A stretch of 64,000 nucleotides of DNA from Hanleya hanleyi (taxonomy: Eukaryota > Mollusca > Polyplacophora > Lepidopleurida > Hanleyidae). A program made the position numbers and the translations under genes. The stretch spans positions 1 through 64,000 of the forward strand of contig JAVTVY010018862.1 in assembly GCA_036873755.1 (NCBI GenBank). Direction: 5' to 3'. Within the stretch, counting starts at the first letter, position 1; each line of letters opens with the position of its first letter. This document shows, one piece after another, positions 23,001 through 34,099 of this stretch. The notes under the pieces are model-generated. The model did no database searches. It was not told the DNA's origin and saw only the letters and a program-made list of their open reading frames with translations.

Positions 23001-26000
23001 GCTATTACAGCATACCGTTGAGAGTGGAGTCACGTGTTGTCAAACTGTCCTACTAAAGTGATGCATCTGAGGTACAATTTCGTATTTGAACATTTTGCCC
23101 CCAAAATACCGTTTTGCAATCTGTTTTCCAGAGATGATATGCTGGTGTATGGGTCTGCCATCAAGAGTATAGTCTGCAAAACTCGAATTCGTGATTTTTA
23201 ATTAATTTTTATACAAGCTGATATGAGCTGTGCAATGAATAGAAGGTTGATTCAATAACACAATTTACCATGACCTAGACAAGAGACCATAAAATTGTAC
23301 GGTTATTGTGCTTTCCCCGCCGAGACGATGTATACCAGATTCGGTACCGATATACAGGGAGCTAAGGTTTGAGGTGACAGTGTCTAAAAAAATCATGCCC
23401 ATCTTTTGGAGATTAACACGGTCTCCTTTGAATAAGCTAATGAGATGGTCCCAATTACTAAACGTTCAACAAATATATACAACTGATAGTCCTGCAGTCT
23501 AATGCTATCGCTTCATCGTGGCGACATTGTTAAACTCGTTGCTCAGCAGAAAATTTCACGTTGATTTGTGTAGCTGGAGAACCATGTAGCTAGGGAATCA
23601 TTGCTACTCACAAATTGAGATTCGTGTTCACGCATACGTGGTAACACAATCGAAAACCAAGAAACTCTCCCCTAGTGAGTACACACAATGTTAACTTTTG
23701 TCAAATAAGGTCAAATTACAGTCCACACACGCGGTAGGTCTCAGTGTCGCGATGACAAAACGTACGTGATGGACAGATGATAGGTCACGACTCTTTTAGT
23801 GTGTTTACTAACGGCCTTTTTAGTTTTGTTTTTTTTGCCGGAGATATGAACACTTGGGGTTATCGATATGGCTGAAAGTTGAACGTTTCGTTATACGCGT
23901 ACATGATTAGATGTCGTATTAAACATCGTTATTCGAATTTGAATAACCCGGTATTTTGGATAATAGCCCTGCAATCTGGTTTCTGGTGTACCGTATAGCT
24001 TCCATATTTCCTGCTTGAAAATATACACATCCTAATCCCAAGCTAAAACCGTAATTTTAACCATAGATAGCTATTTAATAATTCAGACAATCCAAGTCTA
24101 ATGATAACTGACTTAAAATGTTTTATCACACAGATGAAGCATTAAAAATGATGAAAATATCTATTCTGTACTTTGTGTTGTTGCAGAGATGCCGTTTGGC
24201 CAGATGCCCGTGTTGGAGATTGACGGAAAGCACATGCTATCCCAAAGTTACGCCATCGCCAGATACCTGGCACAGGAGTTTGGTGAGCAGTACTTATATA
24301 TATTCACATATATTTTTAATAATCTCGTATAGATTCATTTTAGAATCTCAATTTTCAAACCGTACGCCACATGCTCTTTGTTCCATCAATTGATACAGCT
24401 ACCATCTAAAGTCATCAATAACCTTTGATTATTGAAAATCTGTGAGTTTGCCGAACTTTAGTTTCTAGTTTTATATTTGAACTATGAGAGTGTTATCAAA
24501 CATTCAAAAATTGATAAAGTATGAATAGCGTAGAAGTAGAAGCCCATGAAAACTCAAACTGTTGGCCACTGGCGAAATAGTTTGATCTGCTAGCTTACGG
24601 AATCCGGTGGTGTTTTCTGCATTATAATGTTCAGATGGATCGCACGTTGGACTGGATCGGTAAATTTTGATAGCTAAAAGTAAGATAATCATACAATTTT
24701 AATTCAAACTAACATCACCTGGAGAACTGGTTAATCACTTACTGTCAAATATGAAATTAAAAAATAAAACCTGTCTGGACCTCAGAAACGGGGTGTGTGT
24801 GTTGGTGGGGGATGGGATAGCAATGTTCACATGTTGAATCAAACTTTCCCTTATTAGGGGATTAAAGGGTCGAATCTAGCTGCAAAGAGGATGTTTTCTG
24901 ATGAAGGAATCAGAGTCGTATATTCTATGGTAATGAATTTCAGGTCTGGCTGGTAAAGACAAGAGTGAGGCCGCAAAGGCAGATATGTACATCGGAGTTG
25001 TGGAGGATTTGTTCGCCCCGACTGTTGCGATAAACTTCGAAAAAGACGAGAAACGCAAGGTACCGGTTTATTTGTAGGGATTTGTCTGCATATTTATTTT
25101 TTATGTATGGATATGAGTTCATACTCCATGTAAGAATCACGAGACGATGCATACAATAGGCAAACCTGGGGACAACAATATGTCTAGACGAGCCTTTTCA
25201 GCTGCACAAAGACTCAGACAATAAATAGCTTCCTTCCTACTTGAAGTATCTACCTAGAGATGTGGGTTGATTTTACACCTTTAAGGATAGCTATCCCCTT
25301 AGAGGCAGTTTTTGCACCCCCGTGATAATTTGTCTTCTGTACCAATAAATATACAAGATAACCATAATAAACTATATATTTTATGAAAGCGTATATCGTA
25401 GGGATTCCACCTATATGATTTGTAAATCCGACACTGCTATTGTGTAGCAATTATTCCAATTTAAATTAATTCAAACGAAAACAATAGCGTCCATTTTTCA
25501 ATTTAAATTTCATGAAAACTGTTGATTTTGTTTCAACTTTGATGGTATACCTTGATAGGAGACAACTTGAACTAGTAAATTTTATATCATTTTAAAAAAA
25601 AATTGCCTGGTTTTCTTTTTACAGCAATTTTACTAAAATAAATTGAAAAAACGTACTATTTTACGATCATTTGTCTTTAAAGTTGAATAATTAAAAAGCA
25701 AAGCCAAACTTACAAAAAGTGATTACACTAAGTTTATTCATCAATGTGCTTTAAAATCCAACTTAAACTTTAAAAACTTGTTCAGGTGAGAAATGTTAAC
25801 ACCTTTGCTAATTACTTCACGGCGGGTGTTTGAGTGTCAATTAACAATACAATAGGCACTCCGACAGCTTTAAATGACTTACAATAGACAGTAGCGAGAA
25901 AGATTAATCTCTTCCCAGCTGGATATCGGACCACCTAAAAGGCAATGTATTTAATTTTTTCAGTGCCTCAGAAACTAAATTTTTATCCTAATATTGAAGC

Positions 26001-28320
26001 ACTTCTACTTAGAATTTTGATTTCATTTTTTCACCAAATGTTAGACAAAATAGTGAATATTTGAATGAAGAAATAAAACAAAAATGACCAATTTTGACCC
26101 TCTAACGGGATAGATATCCTTAACATATATTCGTTTAATCATGGTTTAAATTAGATAACAGAGACATCGTTTAAATGCAAATATTGATCTGGCTCCGGAA
26201 GAAACGATGTCATGGCACAAGTTACTCGCCAATACCCCTCTTGTGATAGGAAAATGGATTTATGGCACCATCCAACCACCAACCGTACATTTGGCGTCCG
26301 CATGATAGATTATTCAATCGTCAACGCTCGTTCGTGATAGGAATATACTTACCATGACACCATATAATCGCCAACGTCATTCTGACGACAGGAAGACACA
26401 ATCGTCAACAGCTATCAGATGGTATGGAGATAGATTGCAAGATCGCATTCAACCGTCAACGGTCATCTGGCGTCAGAATGATAGAATATATGACATCACT
26501 CTCCTGTGCTATGAAGTCAGATTATATGAGCCCATTTAAACGCCAACGTCAATTTGGCGTCATATTGATAGATAATATGGCATAATGCAATCACCAACCC
26601 TCTCTTGTGAAGATAAATTTTATGATATCATTCAATCGTTTACGTGCATCTGGCGTCAGAAAGGTATATTCTATGACGTGATATAATCACCGATGCCCTC
26701 AGATGCCAGGCAAATGGGTTCTATAAGACAATCTTATCACCAAGTCAAGAAGAAGTGTTCTATAATATCAGAGCATTTTTATATGAAATCATCTCTCATA
26801 GATAAATAGATTGACATTTAAATTGTATCTATTTGATTAGCAAAATAAGAAAAATAATCTGCGATAGTTTGAAAGTCAATCTAATAGATCCTAATAAAGT
26901 GGAAGTTTGAAATTCAATCCAATAGATCCTAATAAATTGGAAGTTTCAATCTAATAAATCGAGTTTCTTTCAGAAAAGATTTAACTCTAATATGATTAAC
27001 CCTATCTGGCCTGGGCCTTTTGGGACCTGTCCTGGCCTGGGGCGAAATGCCCCCACCCACCCCAAATTATTTTTCTTATCCCTTGAGCTAGGGGGCTGAG
27101 ACTTACCACACTATACCCTTGGGTTAAGCTCTATCAGAAAATGTGAAAAACATCAAACACGGCCGCCTTGATGATGTCACAGTGACGTCATTTTCTAAAA
27201 TGGCATTTTTGGTTGATTTTTCAGTCAGATTTTCCAATTTTTTTATTTATGCAATTTCTCCTCAAAAAAGTGCATGATAAATTAGTAAATATTAATGTAA
27301 TGTGAAATAAAATAGTTTTTGCCCACTTTTCATCGCGGAAAGGCAGAAATTTTGTAGAAATATGACAAAAAAATATCACTTTTACGTGGCCGCCATTTTG
27401 AATTTACCCATGATCCTCTGCTCGGGGACCCCAATATGCTAAACTACAAAGTCAAGGAGTTTCAGCTGTCCATTTTTTTGTCGTTCCGGAGATAGCGCAG
27501 AAAGTTTGGTGGGGGGTGGCCATTTCGCCCCCCCCCCCCCACAGGCCAGATGGGGTTAAAGAAGTACACAATAGATCACTTGAATTTGTCTCAATACCCA
27601 GAGTGAAGGCCTCGTGCAGACTGGGATTATGAAACCCTCCATACCTTCTCCTTTTCCAGGCTGACAATCTGAAGAAACTCAAGGAGGAGACGGTGAAACT
27701 GTACTTACCAAAGATTGATGAGGCGTTGGGCAAGAATTCCTCTGGATTTATAGTCGGTGATTCGGTACGTTCCGCTAGTCCAATTATCATCATGCTATGT
27801 TCCTTAAGCCGCCTTTAATATAGACTTGTCGTAGTGTGGTCAAACTTCTCTGCAACTGGATTAGTTTCTCTTCATCCATGGAAAACGCGTCTGCGCGAAC
27901 CCAGTCAAATCGAATCTCGACAAAGATTATCTGGTGATATGAACAGGACAATGCGGATGGCAAAAATGGGACAGAATGGATGATTTTTTTGTGTGCAAAT
28001 ATAAGAAACGAATTTGTCACTTTAGTACAATGTTGTGGAATGTATTTTCAAGAGTTCGAATTGATGAAAATAATTTCTCATATTATTGAAAATATAATCA
28101 CTCAAATGAATACATTCTATTGATATGTATTTATACCTTTCAGCTAACGTATGCCGATCTGGGAATTATTACCATTCAGGACTTTATGGACGACATCCTG
28201 AAAGCAGATGCTACGGAGATCCTTGCTCCATATGCCAACCTAAAAAAGCACCGTCAAAAAATAAGAGCGTTGCCCAAAATTGCTGCGTGGTTAAGCAAGA
28301 GACCAGAGTCTACAGCATAG
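17073..28320 (+). CDS. Sigma-class glutathione S-transferase, copy A (five exons)
   Basis: Exons 17073-17205, 24187-24282, 24944-25059, 27660-27764 and 28144-28320 join to 208 codons plus TAG. All introns are GT-AG; phases are 1, 1, 0, 0. Product: cytosolic sigma GST, using glutathione to conjugate electrophiles or, as in haematopoietic prostaglandin D synthase relatives, to isomerise. Thioredoxin-like N domain about residues 2-76: catalytic Tyr8 in KFNYF, Arg14, Trp39 and Lys43 as glutathione contacts, QMPV with the cis-proline at 52, and QS at 64-65. Helical C domain from about 82 to 208, ending [14 protein letters not shown]. Length is normal for the class (about 200). The start has A at -3 and lies in the usual place before Y8. 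Intron 1 is nearly 7 kb and full of repeats. About 67% identical to copy B. Sigma assignment is from motif pattern and exon structure; the natural substrate is unknown. Confidence 0.95.
17925..18660 (+). repeat. Repeat A copy plus homology tract in GST-A intron 1
   Basis: Repeat A landmarks from CCGTCATTCAATATTCAGCC (17930) to the CAGTCACGCTTTGATTGTG module, here duplicated in tandem (18209-18262). After 18340 the similarity continues with GST-B intron 1 (47215-47460): GTGGAGGCGCTTGGTGGTAT, TTTTGTGACGTTGATTAAAA, AATATTACTGTCC. The copy at 39786 stops near 40210 and lacks this extension. Confidence 0.8.
20437..20745 (+). repeat. Repeat A copy in GST-A intron 1
   Basis: Runs from ACAAGCGTCTAGTCCGTCAT through GAGAGAAGCGGTCAACAG to GTATCTCAGTCACGCTTTG, then breaks off. 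About 300 bp, close to the 39786 copy. A short reversed fragment of the same family lies at about 20145-20200. Confidence 0.85.
21343..21960. repeat. Degenerate duplicated segment in GST-A intron 1
   Basis: A block of about 120 bp at 21343-21475 recurs, diverged, at 21800-21935. Shared words include CCTTCGT(G/A)TCTA, TGACAAGT, ATACT(T/C)CAAGCCAT and AGGCTG(G/A)(G/A)(G/A)AA. Spacing is about 455 bp. Confidence 0.55.
22660..23005 (-). repeat. Repeat A copy, reverse, in GST-A intron 1
   Basis: Matches 16020-16470 over most of its length, without the 17-bp array: a single CAAAGCGTGACTGGGATA, then GTGACCGCTTCTCGCTTAC and TTTATGGACGACGGCTGAAT. A TTGA microsatellite lies just before it at about 22483-22503. 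Confidence 0.85.
25090..25260. repeat. Dispersed repeat E copy in GST-A intron 3
   Basis: TGTAAGAATCACGAGACGAT, GCATACAATAG and GGGGACAACAA recur at 48990-49150. There the repeat is in intron 2 of GST-B, not intron 3, so it is a dispersed repeat rather than a relic of the gene duplication. Confidence 0.75.
26195..26765. repeat. Degenerate ~50-bp minisatellite in GST-A intron 3
   Basis: About eleven diverged units built around ATCGCCAACGTCATCTGGCGTC and a following GATAGAATATATGACAT-type half. The anchor is visible near 26369, 26454, 26541, 26591, 26636 and 26688, spaced roughly 45-85 bp (one or two units). No coding meaning. Confidence 0.7.
26996..27559. mobile_element. TTAA-flanked MITE, copy 1 (GST-A intron 3)
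   Basis: TTAA (26996-26999), then CCCTATCTGGCCTGGGC...; right end ...GCCAGATGGGG, then TTAA (27556-27559). Inverted ends CCC(C)(A/T)TCTGGCCTG are imperfect. A TTAA target and CCC termini are typical of piggyBac-type MITEs. Internal landmarks: TGATGTCACAGTGACGTCAT, CCGCCATTTTGAATTTACCC and a poly-C tract at 27526-27540. Copies 2 and 3 are at 38292 and 53490. Confidence 0.85.
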
Positions 28321-30500
28321 AGACCCCCCCCCCAACCAGAGACCCCTACTCCACTCCAATACTGACATTGTTTCGGTATTCGAAAAATAGATTTAACTCA
28401 TAGGTTCCATTGGTGAGACTTCTATCAAATCGAAGTAGAGAGAACCGCTATTACATGTCAACTTTCAACTGAGGAGAGAAATTATTTTGTGTTGTTTCTT
28501 CTGTAGCGGTGTTTCTAAAAATCCATTATTTCCACGCATACTCATTTTCCCAACGTATTTCTTCTCTTCTTTTTCAACTCATACATGTAACTCGTATTTT
28601 CACCTTCATAGCTAGCCCACTCATCTGGTATTACGGTAACATCTCATAGATATGATCAAATTCAAGTTCTTCCTCGGAGAGGAGAGCAAATGCATTGAAC
28701 GAAAGCACAGGGTAACAACACACAGACATGAAGTAAAATTATCATTTTCTTGTACTGAACATCCATGTTCAATGTACGGACGCATTTTCAACCTTCAATG
28801 TCAAACGTTCTCTTTAAAGGAAGGACTAGGCCAAGAAATACCAACGTATTGTTATCACCGGTGCGTGTATTTTGTCAAAAGCAGCAATTCAATAGTGTCG
28901 GCGAGGATAACCGCAGTGGTGTATTTTGCCATCTGACGTGATACATTTTAATCATTATACTAGTGAAAATATATCGCTTACAATAACACTTTGTAGTGAA
29001 ATTCAACTATATAGTTGTTTCTTATTTTGGGCTACGTCAGGTACGGTTGTCGGATTAGTTATCGGACAGATCAATTATCGAACACACATTTCGTGCGCAC
29101 ATGTTGACAACACAATAAGATGTCAGAACAAAGGGGGGATCATTTCTACTTGCTATGCAAACTATAGAATTATAAGTACCGACGAACGTCTACAAATTTA
29201 AATTTAATATTTATGTTTTCATCAAAATTCGAAATTCTTGTGGCGGAGTGTAAAATTCAACCTACTCCCTTGTCTTCCCGATGTCACTCCAAAATAATTA
29301 CGTCTTCAAATTGAACAATAATCATATCATCTTTCGCGCCAGAACTTCCACTGCACAGTTCTTGAAAATAGATTGTACTTCAACGTGAAATCCTTGTTCG
29401 CGCTGGGTGTCCGATAACTGGTACTGTCCGTTCCGAGAACTGAGCTGCATAGCTCCCGCACGTGCAGAAGGGAGTGACGTCATCAATGAAATTTATAACG
29501 GAAGAAAGGTGACGAGCTCCGCATTCATCGTGTCAGTTTCGTGTTATTTCGAGAAATACTTTTTTATATATTCCAGAAAAACCTTCAAAAATGCACGATA
29601 ATAGATCGGACAGCCGTACGGCTGAACTTTTCATCAAATCTCACCAGGATCACTATGGCGTCACACAGGGAATTGTAGAAAACTCGAGTTCCCTGTTTCG
29701 GTCAATCTAGGTAAACCAAGATGGTATATCACGGAAATACAATCTAGATGTAACGTTATGAAATATTCATGCGAACGTTTTGCCGATATTCTACAAGATT
29801 CCACAATAAGTCATCGTCGACGAACTCTACCCTTTCAATTTTACATTGATTGACTTTTAGTTCACTGATTCCAAAAACTTTGCACCGGTCGATTCGACAT
29901 TCTCTGCGGTCTGGCAAAGGCAGATATTTCTATGGGAACAATTTTCTTAAGGTAACGTTTACCACACGCGATGTCTAGACATGTGTTATTTGAATACTGT
30001 TTCTATATTCTGTTTATTATATCGGCTCACGCGCTTCTGTGTGTAATAAATGCGTCAGATCCGTCATTCATTGGGAAGCCGTCGTCTATTAAGAGTTTCC
30101 AAAGGTCCACAATCCAAACCACCTGTTTCATTAAAAATATTAGGACCAAAATTTACGTAACCGAAAGATAAAAGGTAAATTGGAATTACTTGAAAGATAG
30201 AAGCGGTCAACAGTTTCAATGATGCTGACAAGATCAATTGATATTCTGTTAAGATATTATGTAATTACAAGGGGCGTCATTTTAAAGTTGTTTCGCCCAG
30301 CTAATCACCTGATTGGCTAATCGATGTAGCTTGAAATCAGATATAATGATGCGGGATAATATGTCTAACTTTATTGAGATTTGTGTTTCGGCCAGAGCTG
30401 GAAATCAAATGTCTTCCTCTAAGAAGGAGCAATATGCACAACAAATTTGTTCGAAGTTCGATTCGAAGTTGATGGAAAAAGGCATTCAAATGTTATCCCA
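28321..30500. other. GST-A 3' region and intergenic DNA
   Basis: No AATAAA was seen within 300 bp after the GST-A stop, so the polyadenylation site is not assigned. A poly-C run follows at 28325-28334. From 28650 to 30050 nothing is recognised. At 30055-30260 is a partial, diverged repeat A copy (CCGTCATTCATTGG...GAAGCGGTCAACAG). Confidence 0.5.
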
Positions 30501-30517
30501 CGGACAACAAAAGTGAC

Positions 30518-30555
30518 AGAAGAAGAAGAAGAAGAAGAAGAAGAAGAAGAAGAAC
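30518..30555. repeat. GAA trinucleotide microsatellite
   Basis: Uninterrupted GAA/AGA triplets, about 12 units. Any frame reading poly-Glu or poly-Leu through it is an artefact. Confidence 0.95.
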
Positions 30556-30724
30556 AATGGATCGCCAAAACATATGGCATCCTCGAGATGCTGCATAACG
30601 CCTTCTACTTATCGAAAGTAGGAATTTATAGCAGCTGGATGGCTGCAGTAGACTCTTACTTAGTAAGACTTTTTTACTACATGTGATGCAAGTAATTAGA
30701 TTCTTGTACATAGCTAGTGAAGGA

Positions 30725-31135
30725 GCTTGCCACAACTTGATGACAGAAATAACGAACTAAAGAATAACACTAAGGACATCCTATCTAACGACAGTAGGGC
30801 CATAGTACAACTTGATGATAGCAATTCTACTTAAAAGTCAGTTACGAAGAATTCCAGTAGCAGTGATATTGAATGTTGGACACCACTGAAGCTTGATGAT
30901 AGCAGTATAAGAACCTTCTGCTTCACGAAATTAGGATAATTTGGTGACAGTACTTAATATGAACATTCTATTAACGAATGTTGGACCTAATGCTCCAACT
31001 TGATGATACCCACACGGGCCTTCTAGCTCACGAATGTGAGATTTCACAACTACAGATGACAGTAATGAGAACACCCCATTTAAGTAAATTAGGCCCTTGT
31101 TACAATTTAATCACCGCAATAATCAAGAGATAGCA
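30725..31135. repeat. Degenerate ~55-60 bp array (repeat F)
   Basis: Loose repeats of a unit like CACTACAACTTGATGACAGTAATAAGAACCTTCTAnTTAAAGAATGTAGG, recognisable by ACTTGATGA, CTTCT and GAATGT words. The same family fills 35270-35600, 53270-53485 and 53960-54770. Confidence 0.65.
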
Positions 31136-31179
31136 TGCCATGGCGGTGGGAAATATGTTGGCGGACTCACAATAAGGCA

Positions 31180-31340
31180 TAGGTCCCCACAGACGGATAT
31201 TCTGACTATTCTACTCAAAGACATCTGAAGGGTTGTCAACGAGATTCATGTGGTGCTCTTTATCTCAGTCGCGCTTTATTGTAGATATTCAGATGGACAC
31301 CTTCATGACCACACGGCTCCAAAACCAGCGTCAGTGGATT
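31180..31340 (+). repeat. Penelope-like 3' tail module
   Basis: Contains ATCTCAGTCGCGCTTTATTG (31262) followed by CATGACCACACGGCTCC, the end seen in the Penelope tails at 4745, 41200, 45160 and 54920. Confidence 0.6.
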
Positions 31341-31370
31341 TACATGAGCAGTGTGACTAACGTCACAGGA

Positions 31371-31697
31371 CCTACGAAGTAGGGTAGGCATTAGGACTCC
31401 GACACTCACTGAACTCTTGAAAATCCCCCCGCCCCGAGTTAAAATTCTGCCTATATTAAGATGGGCACTGCCCAAGTCAGAATCACCAGTGATTTTCATC
31501 AAAAATCACGAGAAATTTTCATCAAAGTAGGTCAGCTCAGAACTTACTGGTAACAGTCCCCTAATGCACCTTCATGCAAAAATCAAGGTTCTAATGTCAA
31601 CGGTTCTCCTTATTTTGTCGACGAAAGGATTCGGATGGAATCACTCACTCACTGACTGATTACCGGACAATTTGCAGATGGTAGCCTACTTCGTAGG
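31371..31697 (-). mobile_element. Repeat C, short copy 1 (327 bp)
   Basis: Starts CCTACGAAGTA and ends TACTTCGTAGG, an 11-bp perfect inverted terminus. The inside matches the larger copies at 56488-63974 in reverse: AGAATCACCAGTGATTTTCA, AAAATCAAGGTTCTAATGTC and CACTCACTGACTGATTACCGG. The middle of the large copies is missing, giving an internally deleted MITE-like form. Confidence 0.85.
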
Positions 31698-31806
31698 AAC
31701 ATACAAATATCAAAGAGCTAATGATGTACTATCTATCACGTCTATGTTAAATCGTCCGATGGAAATCGATGAATTGTGAGTAGATAATGATTTAACAGTT
31801 GACGGC

Positions 31807-31961
31807 CAGGGAAGCGGGGAAGCCGATGACGTAGAAAAAAAAAATTAAAAACAAATTAATTAAAAATGTTTTTTTAAATAAAAAAGATTTAAAAAAGTAG
31901 GTCGATATAGGAGGATTGTTCTGAGCCAGGGAAGCGGGGAAGCCGATGACGTAGGTCCCAA

Positions 31962-31992
<31 letters not shown>

Positions 31993-32240
31993 TAAAAAAT
32001 TAAAAACAAATTAAAAATGTTTTTTTTAAATAAAAAAGATTTAAAAAAGTAGGTCAATATAGGAGGATTGTTCTGAGCCATGGAAGCCATGGAAGCCGAT
32101 GACGTCAATAAAAATAAAAAATAAAAAAAAAAATAAAAAAAAAATAAAAAAAATAAAAAAATAAAGTAGGTCAATATATAAGGACAATTCTGAAACAGGG
32201 AAAAAATAAAATAATAAAAAAATAAAAAATAAAACAAAAT
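31807..32240. repeat. Left inverted terminus units with A-rich tracts
   Basis: Three direct units each starting CC(A/T)(G/T)GGAAGC and ending in TTGTTCTGAG-type text, separated by poly-A/AAAT tracts. The third unit is altered (CCATGGAAGCCATGGAAGCC). Confidence 0.85.
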
Positions 32241-32540
32241 TCGTCGTATTTTCTATAAATTACAGATACGATATCTCGAGAACTAAGACGGATAGTGACT
32301 CGCGGCTTGCGGTATAGTATTCCTCTCGTATAGATGTACAATAAAGATCCTATATAATTTTATCGCCCGACCGTAACTTTCGCCGCAATTAGACGATAGT
32401 CGGTGTCACGTGATGCGACCATTTCTCGAGAAATAAGCGACATACGCGCACGCTGTTTGTAGCGTTGTATTCCTCGTGTCGAGGTCTACCGTATTCTCGT
32501 GTCGAGGTCCACCGTAAAGCTCCTAAAAAAAAATAAAAAA

Positions 32541-32543
32541 AAA

Positions 32544-32606
<63 letters not shown>

Positions 32607-32625
32607 AATAAATAAACAAACAAAG
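32541..32625. repeat. AAAT tetranucleotide microsatellite
   Basis: About 20 units of AAAT inside the element, between its left terminus and the ORFs. Two short direct repeats (TCGTGTCGAGGTC, 32475-32510) precede it. Confidence 0.95.
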
Positions 32626-32700
32626 TAGGTCATGTGCTAAGTAAAAGTTCCTCTTTCGGAGGAGTTGGTGGCCCGGAAGGGCCGTTGGAATGGAGGAACC

Positions 32701-32871
32701 TCATGGGCGGAAGATGCGTTGCACGCTGGAGATGTGTGACCCACACACCGGGCATCTCATCATGATGTGAAGCTCATCCGTCTCTTCACAGTGGCACGCT
32801 CCAGCATTGCAGATGAATCGTGGCACTGAGTTCCCTTTACTGGCGCTTGCACGCTTACTTTGTGACGCTGT
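32701..32871 (-). CDS. Possible zinc-ribbon tail frame within the TIR element
   Basis: A 56-codon minus frame open from just after a TAG at 32872-32874. It reads FICNAGACHCEETDELH then MMRCPVCGSH, i.e. clustered Cys (C-x4-C-x-C ... C-x2-C) of zinc-binding type. It overlaps the end of the frame at 32760-33125 in another phase. So either a frameshift separated it from that ORF, or a splice joins them (the TAG follows pyrimidine-poor text, so an acceptor there is weak). No start codon of its own before the Cys cluster. Reported because the Cys pattern is unlikely in a shadow frame. Confidence 0.35.
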   Translation of the reverse strand, partial: TASQSKRASASKGNSVPRFICNAGACHCEETDELHIMMRCPVCGSHISSVQRIFRP

Positions 32872-33125
32872 CTACAGAGTTCTGCTTTAGCCTGCTCTAC
32901 AACTCGCTGTGCCGGTGAAATTAGTTCAACTGTCATTTCTCTTGTACGTAATTTGTTAGTCGAGTTCACCGTACTGTTGCCTTGTGCAATATTAAGAGAG
33001 TTTGGAGGTGAATGCACTCTCTGTCCCCCAATCACACAAATTTCCTCCTTTAGGTGAGCCCTACTCTGGTCTCGATAAAATTTTATCCACATATCTACAT
33101 AGTCAAGATTGTCTTCTGCCGACAT
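32760..33125 (-). CDS. Hypothetical protein, second ORF of the TIR element (121 aa)
   Basis: Begins MSAEDNLDYVDMW and remains open for 121 codons. I recognise no family. The N-terminal half is acidic/aromatic, and the middle is rich in Asn, Ser and Thr. From about residue 95 the other frame (32701-32871) gives the more protein-like, Cys-rich sequence, so the true product probably switches frame there. Lies 165 bp downstream of the PC4-like ORF on the same strand, consistent with one transcript. Could be a decayed gene. Confidence 0.4.
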   Translation of the reverse strand: MSAEDNLDYVDMWIKFYRDQSRAHLKEEICVIGGQRVHSPPNSLNIAQGNSTVNSTNKLRTREMTVELISPAQRVVEQAKAELCRQRHKVSVQAPVKGTQCHDSSAMLERATVKRRMSFTS

Positions 33126-33290
33126 GATGCGTTCAACGGTTTCTAAAGGAATGCAAAAATTTCTCTCATAGAGTTATGATATAGGTATAACAACATAGAA
33201 TGTCGTGAAGAGGTGTTTGCCGAGGTATGGCGGACACACAGTTTATACAACGGTTTAGTCTTTCTTCTAATGTTCACATTGTTCGAGTTT

Positions 33291-34064
33291 TCACCAGTGA
33301 AGTAATCCCGCCCCCATAGGATTGCACGTGTCACAATGCAATTGTTCCATTTGGTTGTGGTGTAAAATGTAGCACATAGAGACGTCGTCCGCTTCATCGT
33401 ATGAATATCCACCATTATCATTCACCAAATTCTCGCTCGGTAGATCACTCGCGGCCGATCCAACTGGTTTTGGTGGGAGAATTGGTCCTGTGATAGACTT
33501 GTTGAATTCGTTGCTGACGGGACACTGTTCTATTTCATTCATGTTGGTCTCAATGATAGGAATGAGTTTTTTCAACATATCCCAGCCTTTCGTGTTCAGC
33601 GTGTGTCCGTTCCGACCTGGTTTCAACTCGCTGGGTGGTGATTTTAGGAACCACTCTCTTATGTGGACGAACCATTCCCCTTCGTATGCTGCAGTGCTAA
33701 TATATATTTTATCTTGTAGCTTGAATGGAGTTTCAACCGTCTCTTTAGCCTGAATCATTCTATCCACTCTAGGCAGGAATTGTTTGAATGAAAACCACCC
33801 ATCTCTTGCCAGTCGTATGGCAACACCATAAGGTTTTATAATCTGCCCATTATGTCGGATACGTTGAAATGTTACTTGAGGAGAATTTCCTTCACCCTTT
33901 ACTTGAACGTAGAGATTACTCATTAGTCGATACATATTGGCTTTACAGGTGCGACAGTCGTAGAATAAAGTGAGAAGCACATGAGAAGTCTTTATATACG
34001 CATTGGTCATTTTATCAGTTGACCATGTGACGGTCGACCTAATTTTCGCGTTGACGAGTTCCAT
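33291..34064 (-). CDS. Protein with two PC4-like ssDNA-binding domains (257 aa), cargo of TIR element
   Basis: Start MELVNAKI at 34064, about 60 bp inside the right terminus. Two segments look like the PC4/SUB1 C-terminal fold (beta strands, then a helix with a conserved Trp and 'LxxLLPxIDxxI' type end). First: about residues 50-105, with YGVAIRLARDGWFSFKQFLP. Second: about residues 113-175, with KIYISTAAYEGEWFVHIREW and GHTLNTKGWDMLKKLIP. PC4-type domains bind single-stranded or melted DNA and occur in transcription cofactors and some virus or mobile-element proteins. The C-terminal 60 residues are low-complexity (PILPPKPVGSAASDLP), then CDTCN. The end may be frameshifted: the +1 frame at 33143-33421 stays open. 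Family call is by eye. Confidence 0.5.
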   Translation of the reverse strand: MELVNAKIRSTVTWSTDKMTNAYIKTSHVLLTLFYDCRTCKANMYRLMSNLYVQVKGEGNSPQVTFQRIRHNGQIIKPYGVAIRLARDGWFSFKQFLPRVDRMIQAKETVETPFKLQDKIYISTAAYEGEWFVHIREWFLKSPPSELKPGRNGHTLNTKGWDMLKKLIPIIETNMNEIEQCPVSNEFNKSITGPILPPKPVGSAASDLPSENLVNDNGGYSYDEADDVSMCYILHHNQMEQLHCDTCNPMGAGLLHW

Positions 34065-34099
34065 GTCCGGTTGCGGTCCGCTGAACAGACCTACAACCT

